Below are positions 25,901-35,459 of a stretch of DNA of 64,000 bases, in pieces. Every line of letters starts with the position of its first letter. Positions within the stretch are counted from its first letter, which is position 1. The notes beneath the pieces were generated by a model, which did not search any database, was not told the origin of the DNA, and saw only the letters and a list, made by a program, of their open reading frames with translations. The position numbers and the translations under genes were made by a program. The DNA comes from Marthasterias glacialis (Eukaryota; Echinodermata; Asteroidea; Forcipulatida; Asteriidae), in the NCBI GenBank assembly GCA_911728455.2, contig OU452227.1:10263110-10327109 (forward strand). Direction: 5' to 3'.

Positions 25901-26408
25901 CCGTATGTTACATCCTTGCTCTATGGTTTAATATTACAATGTGGCAGTGTACTCATTTTGCTAGTATTGAAGTACAATTTGTATTTATTTATTATTTTCC
26001 TGTGGGGTGGTAACTTTAACGAATTGACAATCAAATACGTGAAGGCCTACCCTTAAGGTTGAAAGTTAAAATAGAAATATTACAATAGACCTGACTAACG
26101 TAATCCAATTTCGTCTTCCTAGAAATGAGATAATTAATTCCAAATATAGCCACATCACACAAACCTTCGTCAATGCTGAGAACATGGTCCGGGTCGCATA
26201 CCCTAGTTGCGTTGAGGTCTGTCGTGGGCGTCACAGTGGCCGACCGGCCCGCTGAAAACCCACAGGCTCCCGGCTGCGTTCGCGGGTCAGGGTAGTCAGC
26301 GGCTAGCCAGCCCGCCGTCTGGCAAAATGTCGATCGGGTAAGGGTACTTAACACTAGAAAACACACCAGGCCGAAGGCATGTAGAATACAGATGGCACGC
26401 TGTGGCAT
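13788..26408 (-). CDS. MOLO1-like TPM-domain protein gene, partial locus (3 exons)
   Basis: Three minus-strand exons (26408-26165, 19772-19622, 13911-13788) join with matching phases (1, 2, 0) into 173 continuous residues. Residues 1-30 form a signal peptide with a hydrophobic core. A YPDPRT motif follows, then CDPDHVLSIDEA (71-82), the usual opening of a TPM domain. CDC and SC cysteines lie at 98-105, GYLIGIAVVDR at 114-124, and ADFATATRQKWF..GCDDSAVIFYSK at 143-169. This order matches the TPM fold of the C. elegans MOLO-1 family, a one-pass membrane protein that boosts levamisole-type acetylcholine receptor activity. Two NxS/T sites (N66, N91) fit a secreted or luminal location. The end of the domain and any C-terminal membrane segment are missing from what was found. 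Family assignment rests on motif recognition. The receptor role is known for the worm protein and is only a hypothesis here. Confidence 0.8.
13972..14330. repeat. Dispersed repeat B, copy 2
   Basis: The same blocks as copy 1, with an insertion (GTGCGAGTCAGG) and expanded 3' part (TTCATAATCGGTAAGC). It lies just upstream, in gene sense, of MOLO1-like exon 3. Confidence 0.7.
15358..15571 (-). other. Open segment with coding-like composition, unidentified
   Basis: Inside intron 2 of the MOLO1-like gene a minus-strand frame runs about 70 residues to TAA. It is rich in Ser, Thr, Pro and acidic residues (e.g. LTRTPENTPEVDNK, HDPDSPTS) and is preceded by an acceptor-like TATCCTCTACAG. It could be an alternative terminal exon or chance. 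No homologue is recognised. Confidence 0.2.
15650..15800. repeat. Dispersed repeat C, copy 2
   Basis: GGGCCCTATTTCATAGAGCA, AAGGTTACCAGCCAAAATAG and ACTGGTATCCTGCTTATTCT are shared with the 9.7-10.1 kb region. Confidence 0.6.
16001..16140. mobile_element. Palindromic TAGGACTAGT element, copy 1
   Basis: The ends GTGGATTTCACGAAGTGCT and CTAGTCTTGTGACCCC are near-inverted. The interior is a run of CCTAAGTTAGGACTAGT units, each nearly self-complementary, so the whole element folds on itself. Related copies lie at 20498 and 42732. Confidence 0.75.
16303..16533. mobile_element. MITE with CTTTCCCATGAA ends
   Basis: CGATTAGCCTTTCCCATGAA at the left pairs imperfectly with TTCATGGGAAAGCTCTATTCG at the right. 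Subterminal GCATGCGCAC/GTGCGCACGCG and TGGCGGG/CCCACCA are also inverted. No coding sequence is evident. Confidence 0.65.
17205..17518 (+). mobile_element. SINE family 2 (tRNA-Leu-like head), long copy
   Basis: The head GTAGTGGCCGAGCGGTCTAG with CGGACTGAAGCTCTG and a TGGGTTGGAGTCCCG B box resembles a class II (long variable arm) tRNA. The body carries CACTTGTGTCCTTAAGCAAG, CACTTAACCATTATTGCTTC and TTCGGATGGGACGTGAAGC, blocks I know as common in marine invertebrate SINEs. It ends near TAAATGGGTCTCATAATTC. Confidence 0.8.
19429..19561. mobile_element. MITE with GGGAGACTTTT ends, copy 1
   Basis: The ends ATGGGAGACTTTTGAGAC and GTCCAGAAGTCTCCCAT are inverted. The interior TTTTTGACAGTTCTGAGCGT is shared in inverse with 33731-33884. 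It starts 61 bp downstream, in gene sense, of MOLO1-like exon 2. Confidence 0.75.
19622..19772 (-). CDS. MOLO1-like gene, exon 2 (cysteine-rich TPM core)
   Basis: The acceptor is TTTTTCTTATAG at 19773 and the donor is GAAGG|GTAAGA at 19621. The 151-nt exon takes up phase 1 from exon 1 (the split codon gives Ala) and ends in phase 2. It encodes ILLDNFLKNVSYKSPCDCK, then CPGGDDSPTGYLIGIAVVDR. Three cysteines (98, 100, 105) and the hydrophobic GYLIGIAVV strand are features of the animal TPM/MOLO1 group. Reading on through the donor meets a stop at once. Confidence 0.82.
20498..20690. mobile_element. Palindromic TAGGACTAGT element, copy 2 (internally duplicated)
   Basis: The ends are ATTCACAAAGCGCTATAGG and TATTGTGAAATCCACA. 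The block CTAGTCTTATCTTGAGTTA is present twice, with a second GCGCTAGGACTAGT near 20596, so the copy looks like one and a half to two units. Confidence 0.75.
22437..22625. repeat. Tandem repeat, about 58-bp unit, 4 copies
   Basis: GACTGGTTCCCTGCTTTACT and then GACTTCAAAGAATA...GAGTGT.TATTTGT repeats four times with small changes. It follows an older dispersed element and lies in intron 1 of the MOLO1-like gene. Confidence 0.85.
22655..22835. repeat. Dispersed repeat C, copy 3
   Basis: GGGCCCAATTTTTTTAAGCA, AAAGGTTATCAGTCAAAATA and CCCCATTAGTTATCC are diverged forms of the same family. It follows the 58-bp tandem repeat. Confidence 0.55.
23762..24132 (-). mobile_element. MITE family A, copy 3 (full length)
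   Basis: The copy is flanked by inverted ends TTAAAGCCACAGCTCAACAT and ACCAATGTTGAGCTGGGGC, about 24 bp each. It is about 371 bp long and inverted relative to copy 2. It lies in intron 1 of the MOLO1-like gene. Confidence 0.8.
24575..24830. repeat. Repeat rich in TCGACC/CGTCTTGG motifs
   Basis: GATATCTCGCCAATTCGACC and GGTCGACATGGCGAGATG are inverted relative to each other. AAGTCGTCTTGGTGG, CAAGTCGACATGC and ATCGTCTTGGCGATAT follow. It looks like a MITE with internal duplication, with boundaries approximate. The two ORFs here (24479-24802 and 24538-24897) are in repeat DNA. Confidence 0.5.
26165..26408 (-). CDS. MOLO1-like gene, exon 1 (signal peptide, start of TPM domain)
   Basis: Translation starts at the ATG at 26408 (MPQRAICI...). 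An in-frame TGA lies 27 nt upstream with no ATG between, which fixes the start. The next 244 nt encode a signal peptide of about 30 residues (AFGLVCFLVL core), a WLAADYPDPRT segment and the CDPDHVLS motif. The exon ends in phase 1 at GACGAAG|GTTTGTG, an acceptable though not ideal donor. A second ORF in another frame (26296-26568) overlaps it and is a shadow. Confidence 0.8.
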
Positions 26409-28429
26409 AGCAAACACAAAACGACAAAACGGTCAAAAGGAAGAGGGCAAGCATGGATGTACCGCTGCCCGAGTTCCCGAGTCTGACAATCCAATGTCTC
26501 TTGTCAAACTCGCCTCCAAGTAGTCCACGGGCCGGTGGGCCTATTACATAAGTACATGTGCAGTTCACTTCACAGTTTCACAGTATCATCTGCAGCAAAC
26601 ACAAAAATGGATTACTGGTGTTTCTGGAAAAGTGGTGCACAACGAATCACTCTAGAAATTCCATATTACTATGGTGGTACACACAGTGACCTTTTTGGGG
26701 GGTGGTAGGTACTGGTAGAGTATGGTCCAAATTTGTAGCCAAGTAGTAGTACCACTTGCATTGGTGACGTTTAGAACATCAATAATGGATTAGCTGGTAT
26801 CTCCAAACTGTGTACCGACTAACACGCATGAAAGATTTGAGGATTCGAACTGTCACACAAACACTAAAAAACATGCGATTTTTAACATTTGGTAATTCGT
26901 TCCGTCAGCCTAACGACTAGGGTATCCCCAGCGGGAAAACTGATGACTGTATAACGACACCTATGGCTCACAGCATTGTAGTACGGTTAACTGCACAGTC
27001 AGTTTGACGCGGGCGTCTACGTACCAATCGTGACTGGACAGCTCGTTGTATTTTCCCATAGCTATAGGGCTACGATCTCTTTAAAAACACCAACCAAACA
27101 CCAAACACCACACTGCCTTGAACTTCCGTGCACACTAGGCTGGAGCGGCCAGCCTTAACCACCCATTCATTGTTAACCATTCCATCTGTTGAAGATAGAT
27201 GACGGCTCTCCGCCCGTGCATGCGACGCAAAGCCCCTAACAATAACCACTAGACGAATAGCCTGCTCTTATTCCCCCTACGCTATGACCCATACAACCAA
27301 CCCACTCACGTCGACAGACGACAGCCCTAGCTCAATAGTATTCACCTCGAGCACAAGAGGGGGTAGTTGTATATTTTCTGAAAAGCATGCAACTCTGAAT
27401 CTACTGAACTTGATTTTGAAGTTTTTGATTAAAATACTGATAGAACTAAAGGTGCAACCAACTTTTTTTTTAATTCAATGGTTCTTTTTAATGCCTCTCC
27501 TAGTTTCAAAACCAATGTTTTTTTTTATATTAATCATTAAATTCTTTTGGGTGGTGCCACAATTTATGGAGTTCGGTGGATTTATTAATTTGTTGATCAC
27601 ACATCTAATGTAAATGGCAGCCTGGAGCCAATATCTTTAGCAGGATTTTCAATATTTAACCCATGAATTGCTATAACACTGTTATTGATCCTCATTATAA
27701 GGTCAAGTGGGGTCACGGCCACCGGCTGCCCTTTAATGTCTACCTAGATACGGACGGAGGACCGGCCCATGGATCCTCGACTAACCTAAGATGAACATTA
27801 CAATAACATTAATTCGATTTGAGTAATTAATAATGTGATTGAGGGCGCCATATAGTGAACATTTTCAAGCGGTGCGTTTCATAGGGATGCACCACACTAA
27901 TTAAAGTGCCCTATCAACGAATGCTAGATGCTAAATATAAGAATATTACACAGAAATATGTATTCTTATTGTTATTATTTGCAAGCACAATCTGAAGGCT
28001 AGCGTTCTCTTCGTCTGTCGCATGTTGCAGCATCTCGCTTTGGGGGTGATTTTGGGCCGCTCGCTCAGTGACTACACGGTTTAAACAGAAAACTAAACGG
28101 TTATGGGAAACTAAACAGTTAAAACAGGAAACTAAACGGTTAAAACAGAAACCTAATTAAGCCATCACATGAAAGCTCTTATCATGGTATTTATCATGTA
28201 TTCACTATCTTATGCTTTACACTTGCTTTATACGAGTGGATAAAAATCATAACAACTTAATCATTTTTTTCTTACAAAGGAGTTTTATTTAAGATGATAG
28301 GTTACATAATTATAAATACATATCCATTACATGTTCAGACTTCAGAAAGCAATTGGCATTACCTATTTTACAACTTTTGTCCTTATGTAATGATATTTGT
28401 TATCATAACTACTATACTGCAAAAGATTG

Positions 28430-28600
28430 CTAATGGTCTCAAGGCTAAATGATTTAGCCTTTGAGAAAGAATCTGCCAGGGGTCGAAAGCCACTAGCAGT
28501 TTTGTGCATGTACTATATACCATTATAAGTCCTTTTTGGTTTGTAAGTAGTGTTTTCCACAGCTAACTCTATTTTCTCAGTTACAATAATGATTGTCATT
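28430..28600. repeat. Dispersed repeat F, copy 2
   Basis: TTAGCCTTTGAGAAAGAATC, GTCCTTTTTGGTTTGTAAGT and CCACAGCTAACTCTATTTTC in the same order as copy 1. Confidence 0.6.
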
Positions 28601-31600
28601 ATGGGGGGCTTTCTCTGATGTCTGACCGACATTTACATCAGGCCATACTTCTATATGAAAACAAAACAATAAAAGCCATTGCTATTATTCTGACCGACCA
28701 GAAATTGATAACAAATGGTTTCATCCAAGCGTGTTTCTTTGTGATATTGTTATTTTTTCTTCAGCGCAATATTCGTCTAGGCCAGACAAAACATTCGAAA
28801 CAATCCATTAAAACATTAATTAAATTATCACCTGGAATTTTACAGTCTCAGTCTCTAAAATTCAGAGATTGATGATCCAGACCTGAGATCCCACAAAGGA
28901 TCCAACCTGATAAAAAACTTAACATTAGAGAAAACTTAACAAAACTGTTTATATTAATTTTATGTGTTTTTTCCCTGTTCACATATCATGACTGTAATAA
29001 AAAATTAATATCACTTTTTACATATGTGCTTTTCTCTTTGGATCCTCTCAAACAAACGTGAGAAAGTGATTTTATCTTGACATTAATTTTGCAACAGGTG
29101 AAAATATACAATCATATAATTATTATCCATCATTGCGACCTTCGAAGCTACAAAAGGGTATAATTCAAAAGGGTATAATTGATTTAATCGGAATGAAATA
29201 TTTTATTCTTCGAATTATATTGAGGTTAAATGTATACCATAAATCCAAACGTCTTATTTTTACCGCAAGAATAAGCAACATATTTGAATACAGAAATTCT
29301 TAAAATATTTGGTTGACGCTCTGTAGAGAAAAACTCATCATGATTTATGATAGAATGAATTTACATGCATAATAGTTAATGATTAAACGCCAACAAGTCT
29401 ACCTAAAACTTGTTCCTTTCCAGAAACATGATTAAACCTAATGATTTTTTCCTCATTCAAAACAATCTTAATTACGTTCCACGTTGCCTAATGACCGATA
29501 CACCTGACGTCATCGTCACAATAATCTTGGTGGCGCCATTTTGGAAGTCAATGTCACTTTGTGTCGTACAAGCAATTTAGGCGACGCGGCGTTTACACGC
29601 ATATCTATCAACTTCCAAAATGGTGAGCGTGGCACAATCGCCGGGTGTGACGTGCGTGCAAGTGGACAATAAAAGGAAAATAAACTTGGAATAACTTTGA
29701 TACATATCTCGTACATCCATTGCACATATTCGAAACATGCTGGCTATAATTCAAACAATGCTAGATTATGATACTTTCAATGGTTGTATATTTTTCTCAT
29801 GCCGTCTAGATTTTTTTCTTCTTCAGTTTACGTAGAATGTAAATTTAAGATATACACAAAAAGTATTAAAATCAACAAACAGCCATTCTTTTATTTTGTT
29901 ACAAAAGAAAAACTTAAAGGCAAACTCTTGGTGCCGCACTAGTGTTAATATTGTTTGAAATCGAAAATTAATTTTCCGAAAAACAGGTATAAAAAACAAA
30001 TTCCGTTGCCTTCTATCAAGTGTAAAATCTTATAACATGATCTACTTGACTTGCCGGCATGTTTTATTTATTTATTTTTTTAATTGGTACATTATGGGAT
30101 TTAGTATCAAAATTACATCCTTAAAAACCCATAAAGTAACAATTTATGTCACGGTGTTTTCCTTGTATTGTAAACTTTGTAGTTTACGGTTTTTCATTAT
30201 AATTTTTCATTTTACTTTTTCGACTGGGCAATGCTGTACTATAAATTTCTTCAATCCATCCGATATCTTTCAAAATTACAAAATTTCACATAAACGAATT
30301 GTATACCCTGTATTTCTTATTTTACTTTTTCCTATTATTTTTGTAAGAGTTAGCTACATGCACAAATAGCAAATTGAAGTTTTACCAGCATAATAATTGA
30401 CTGAAGATGAAAAGCCTCGATCTTCAAATAGTTGAATGATTACTAAATGAAAACACTTTGATTAAAATATTCGTACTAATATAGTTAACTAACTCTTCAT
30501 GCATATTCGAAGTATAGTCACTCTTTTTTGAGGTAACAACTTTTTCCAAACTATAGATATTTTGGAAACCGTATTAACTTCTTCCAACTATGGATATTTT
30601 GGAAATCGTGACTCTGGGCAAGGCTCAGGCCCCGGCTTCAGCGTGGGTTAAGGCTTCGGCTAAAGCTTAGACCAGCGATATTCGAGGAATAGGCTCTCGT
30701 TTCAACATGCTAAATCAACATAAGCACAAACGGAAATGCACAACATCCCCGGCCAAATATATCTATTTTTGTTCTTAATGTTTCAATTCAATTATCTTTA
30801 TTAGATAAATATTTTTTTGCCAGTCATAGCATTTTCCAAAAAATTGTTGTATAACTTTATTGAAAATTTACCGAAATTGAAATGGAACGGTCTGAGTTAT
30901 GAGGCACTCTAGCCTTGATCATGTTCACGCTATGTACACATGAATACCAAAATAAAACAATTTCTTACAGAATGAGGAATTAGTCTTGACAAATCTGACT
31001 GGGATCTGAATGCAATCCATTCTTTTGTAACATGAGTCTTTTACGGCTATTTCTAATTCAAACTGTCGGTTAATATTTGAACGTTTTATCTGAAATATTA
31101 TATGAAGTCTGCTACTTCATGCATTGTCACTAAATAGTAATAGTTATGAATAATCTGCATTATTATCATTATTAATTCATGTACATGTATACATATAATA
31201 GCCTAATGGGGCTGAACAATGGTAAGATTGAACAAAACAAATAATTGGATTTCCTCTTCTAAAACGTAGTATAGTTGGAGTGAAGGAGGAATTGTTATAT
31301 ACTTTTGTTAGACTGATGCAATAAGGAATTCTAAAATGTGAACACACACAGATGGGTTCCTCTATTTGCTAGGGTCAAGTGTAACACTTAACCCTCCTAC
31401 TGCCTGACCATTTAATATCTACTGTGGTTTTGAATGTATACAAACGTTGCAGCCTGCAATAAGGTTGTAGTCAATGCACGCAGTACACGGTCTTCGTACA
31501 GTTGTGACACCATGCACAACCCATGCATGGCTTCAAATGTTTGGCCTGCTCGCTGGAAAGTGTCAAAAGAGCAACAAGTAATACTTGCAAGGCAAAGCAC

Positions 31601-31925
31601 TTGTGACTGATAAAATAAAATGACTTTGTCTACTTGCATGCAAGTACCTGGGCATCTGTACCTGGGCCAACTTAATGTAATGAGACAAATAATGTGATGT
31701 TTGTTCTTTTGAGAAGTGTAAATAATCGAATGGTGAGTTTGAATATACATTTATGAGAAAACTGTTTGCTCAATTTCATGAATAAGTCAATAAAATATCA
31801 ACATGGCAGCGAAACCATGTAAATAGACTTTTCACCACACGCATTTCTGAAACTGCACGTATTTGGTATTCCGATGTATGTATGTATCTTGGATGTACAG
31901 ACCCAGCAGCACCGAGACACAACAT

Positions 31926-32195
31926 TCAGGGACGAGAGCGGATGGAAATGAAAAATCCACCAAACACCGGTGGAGGGTTTGGTGGCTACCAACCACGCCA
32001 TAACCCACATCAATGGCAGCATTCTGTGCTTAAATGTAGATGGGGCAAGCACCTAGGTGTAGTCAAAACACAAAACATGTACAATGTACTGTGCTGAGGC
32101 TTTACAAGGGCCTGGATGCACATGTATGTAAATGACATCTAAACAAAATGTAAAAAAAATCCATAAAAATATTGTGTAAGATCCGGAAATCCCGA
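31926..32195. repeat. Dispersed repeat D, copy 1
   Basis: CCACCAAACACCGGTGGAG, GTGCTTAAATGTAGATGGGG and GGCCTGGATGCACATGTATG match 55380-55635 in order, about 80% identical by eye. Confidence 0.7.
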
Positions 32196-33730
32196 ACATT
32201 CTTGCATGGAGCCTCATTTATGCATAACAAAACTGGCGACACAACCGTGCTCTCACTCACCCAACGATGTCATAACTTATTTTTTGCTCAAGAATAAACA
32301 GACTCAATGAGCGGACTGTCAAGGGTGGGTTCATAACATATTACTCAAAGCCACTTAATGACCCTGTAATTGGATGTTGGAGCGACCGTGCCCCCAAATT
32401 AACAGTATACCATTAGTCAGATGCACTAAAAGGCAACATGTTTATCAAAATGTACTTTGCCATTGGATCAGTTAGTAAGACTATCTGCAAGGCAGGTGCC
32501 GAGTACTTCCGTGTAACTCATTTACGCAAAACGCCAGTGCTGTACCCTTATGTAAATCGAGGAAAAAATCATAAATATGAAATTAAAAAGTGCTCTTTCA
32601 GTTGAGATAAGATGTCCAAACAATTGTCCAAACAAGGAAAAGAATGTACAATTATGTAAAGACACTTTTTCTCTCAATACGAAAGGTATAGTCTCAGCAG
32701 TTCTAAATTCACTTCTCTTTTATCAATAAAGTTAAAATATAAGTTATCACACAAGCCCGGGAGAGGAAAATGATAAAATATAGCGCTTCTGCATCACAAT
32801 GGGATGCAGATGCACCATATTTTCCGTATTCCATGACCACGGGCGTGCACGTGTGATTACGAACTTATCTTTAAGCAAACGCACCACTTTTGAATTTACA
32901 GTGAATTAACAATGAATACTGAAGATGGGAGTTAGAACAGCGCATAAGAATAGCGCGTTGAGAACAGGGTGTGATATGGGCCGTGCAATATTATAAGACT
33001 ATATATCACGCTCTTGCTGCTATGGATTGACCAATCAGAATTGAGGATTCAAATTTGTTTCAAAATTCAAGATAAAGCACTGTGGATTGTGGATTATGGG
33101 AGTGACGACCTCAGTGTTTCTAACTCGTTCTGTTTTTATCAGTTTTTATCGGTATTGAACCAATTTTTATCTGATTTTAATTGATCTGCATTTTTAAACA
33201 GTATAGTTAATGTCTGTATGAATTTGTCACCAGTCCAGCTCAGTCTTGAAGCAGTTAGAAGTGAAAATAAGAGGCTAACGAAAGAGCTGGCTGGAGACAA
33301 CAGATCAGACTAGCCATGTAGAAAGAGTGCTGGAGTGCACAACAGACGCCAATTCTCAGTCTTGCAATGGTGGATAGCCAAAATAAAAAAAATCATCACA
33401 ATGAAATAATTGCACCATCCATTGATTGTTTTGTCAGAAATGCTGTGTCAGGTCAGACAACATGCTCCCAATGACTCAAGATACAGACTAATAATTCACT
33501 GCCAGAAGCTTTTACACCATCATTAATACTAGGCCATAATCACATTGCACATTTTGTAAGTTGAAATCCAAACAGTATGTTTGGATGAATGTAGACTATC
33601 GATTTCATGACAGTGGTATGGTACATATCCTGTTTGTATAGTAATTGGCTCCACTGATTACCAGAAGCCCATAGGAGTTCCGTTGGGCTAGTTTTTCTTT
33701 GATGATTTGTGCAAGAAAAAAAGTTTATTC

Positions 33731-33884
33731 ATGGGAGACTTTTGGATGGTCTTTTTTCACAGTTCTCACCAGTAGTCGCATGCTCAGATCTACATGCGCA
33801 ACACTGAGCATGTACGCGCATGCTCAGAACTGTCAAAAAGGCCTGTTGTGTCTGCTGCCGCCAGTGTCTCATAAGTCTCCCAAT
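33731..33884. mobile_element. MITE with GGGAGACTTTT ends, copy 2
   Basis: ATGGGAGACTTTTGGATGG to CATAAGTCTCCCA, with GCGCATGCTCAGAACTGTC and TCTGCTGCCGCCAGTGTCTC in the interior. It is inverted relative to copy 1. Confidence 0.75.
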
Positions 33885-34216
33885 GCACTTTTACATACGT
33901 TCTCCAAAGACTAAGGTCTTCTCAGAATTACAAGTTTCTGACATATGAAATGCTTTTTGAAAGAAGAAATGTGTGATTTTTTGGTCAAATTACACACAAA
34001 CGTATGCCAGCTTTGGAGCTTGATGTAACAAAAACTTTGGGCATGCAGAACCATGCATGCGCGTGATGCAATGACTTACCAACAGGATAACAAACCCAGC
34101 TATTAATCCAGGGTTACCAATGAATGCTGTATCTTCATACGTTATCTGATTATGGTATGTTAGTTTACTTATTTTTCTTTTTAGTTCCCATTTACACTTA
34201 ATATTTGAGTGGCAGC

Positions 34217-34222
34217 TTTATT
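34217..34222 (-). terminator. Candidate polyadenylation signal of the C8orf33 homologue
   Basis: An AATAAA hexamer on the minus strand lies about 320 nt after the stop codon at 34543. It is a reasonable distance for a short 3' UTR. AATAAA is common by chance in AT-rich DNA, so only transcript ends could confirm it. Confidence 0.3.
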
Positions 34223-34542
34223 ACCTCTCATACACCTTACAGACTTGTACAATGCTGCCAGTACCATGCTATGTTCCCTGTGTAAAAAAGCTAAAAGTAA
34301 TGACTAATTCTCATTCTTCAAAAATGGGGTCTGACTTTTGCCATACCAGCCTTACGCCAGCCGTGTCCAAATAAGCGGCTGCAGCTTGATCACGACGTGA
34401 ACAAAACACTGAAACATAAGATGCCAATAGCAACAGCCGCAGCCAAAGACAGAGCCGCCAATTAGGACATGGCCTTGGTTTGGTTACATTTTACTTGAAC
34501 CGCGACCAACAAAAAAAATGGCTGCACTTTGACAAAGGTCTA

Positions 34543-35459
34543 CTATGTTGGGTCGGGGAAGTTGAACTTGAACACCCCGTCCGCTTCCAGCTGCATCTTC
34601 TGGTTGCCGGCGGCAACAGTTGCTTCTTTATCCCTGATCAAAGCCTGCTGCTGTTGTTTCTTCTTGCCTCGATTCCTCTTCCTGCTTCCAGGCTTCCTTC
34701 GTCCGCTCCCTGGTGCCTTCTCCGGGGTGCTGCTCTCACTCTGGGACTCCTCAATGTTCTTATTGTTGGGGCTCCTGGACAGTCTGGCATCTTGCTGGTC
34801 CAGTGCGTCCTTACCAATGTTAAAGTTAAACAAGAAAGGTTTCGTTTCTTTATTAAGATTTAAAGATAGGTCAGATGGCTTTTTAACCTCTTTTGACGGA
34901 TCCACAGTGGTTTGTTTCCGAGAGTCTTCATCCTCTTGTGAAATTTTCCTTTTGTTGGCGACATTCTGATTCTGAGATATTTGCTCCCATTCATTGCTTC
35001 TGTTTTCATCCTTGTTATCCAGAGTCTTCGTCTGAGAGTCCTTACGCTCAGGGTTTAAGATGTGCATATTCTCGGTGCTTTTTTCAAGGTCTTGCATTGA
35101 TGAATCGTCGTCTTCATTCTTCAGCCATTCATTGCCTGGTGACCCAAGGTCATGACCTGTTGTCGTTCCAGGACAGTTCACTGCCACCTCTTGATCACCC
35201 GACATTACCTGGTGATTGCCACCGGATGAGCCCTGGTTACGATCTGATGTCCCCATGTCATGACCTGCAGGCGCCGAGTCGTGACCGTCTGATGGCCTTG
35301 AGGAATGACCTGATGACCCTGCTTTCTCACTGAGGTCATTGCTGGTTGACATCATCTGTGAGGATGCATCTCCGCCTGCTGCCACGGACATTCTCAGGAA
35401 CATACCGCATCCTCGCTTTTTAGGGCTGGCTTGCTCCACACACATCTTTTTACTCATAT
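34543..35459 (-). CDS. C8orf33: C8orf33 homologue, last exon with long disordered tail
   Basis: The acceptor is TTGATAATTCAG (35460). The first two bases complete an Asn codon, and the frame then runs 304 residues to TAG at 34543. It opens with basic and cysteine-containing sequence (SPKKRGCGMFLRMS). A long low-complexity stretch follows, rich in Ser, Asp, Gly, His, Asn and Gln, with repeated GHD and SGG motifs. A basic patch (GRRKPGSRKRNRGKKKQQQQ, possible nuclear localisation signal) comes next, then EADGVFKFNFPDPT. The terminal KFNF matches the end of the human protein. Opposite-strand ORFs here (34480-34863, 34529-34969, 34893-35333) are shadows of this exon. Confidence 0.88.

Larger units (their letters stand above)
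26569..34216. other. Intergenic stretch between the two genes
   Basis: About 7.6 kb, strongly AT-rich at 28-31 kb. It holds repeat F copy 2, repeat D copy 1 and a MITE. The longer plus-strand ORFs (27284-27613, 28618-28872, 30037-30369) are T-rich or AT-rich and not coding-like. The MOLO1-like promoter should lie just above 26409, but no clear TATA or initiator was seen. Confidence 0.5.

Noticed and set aside
26296..26568. 90-residue minus-strand ORF over the first MOLO1-like exon
   Set aside because: It is in a different frame from the signal peptide and CDPD motif and has no domain signal.
34480..35333. Three plus-strand ORFs of 127-146 residues
   Set aside because: They lie antisense to the last exon of the C8orf33 homologue, which has the family motif and splice sites.
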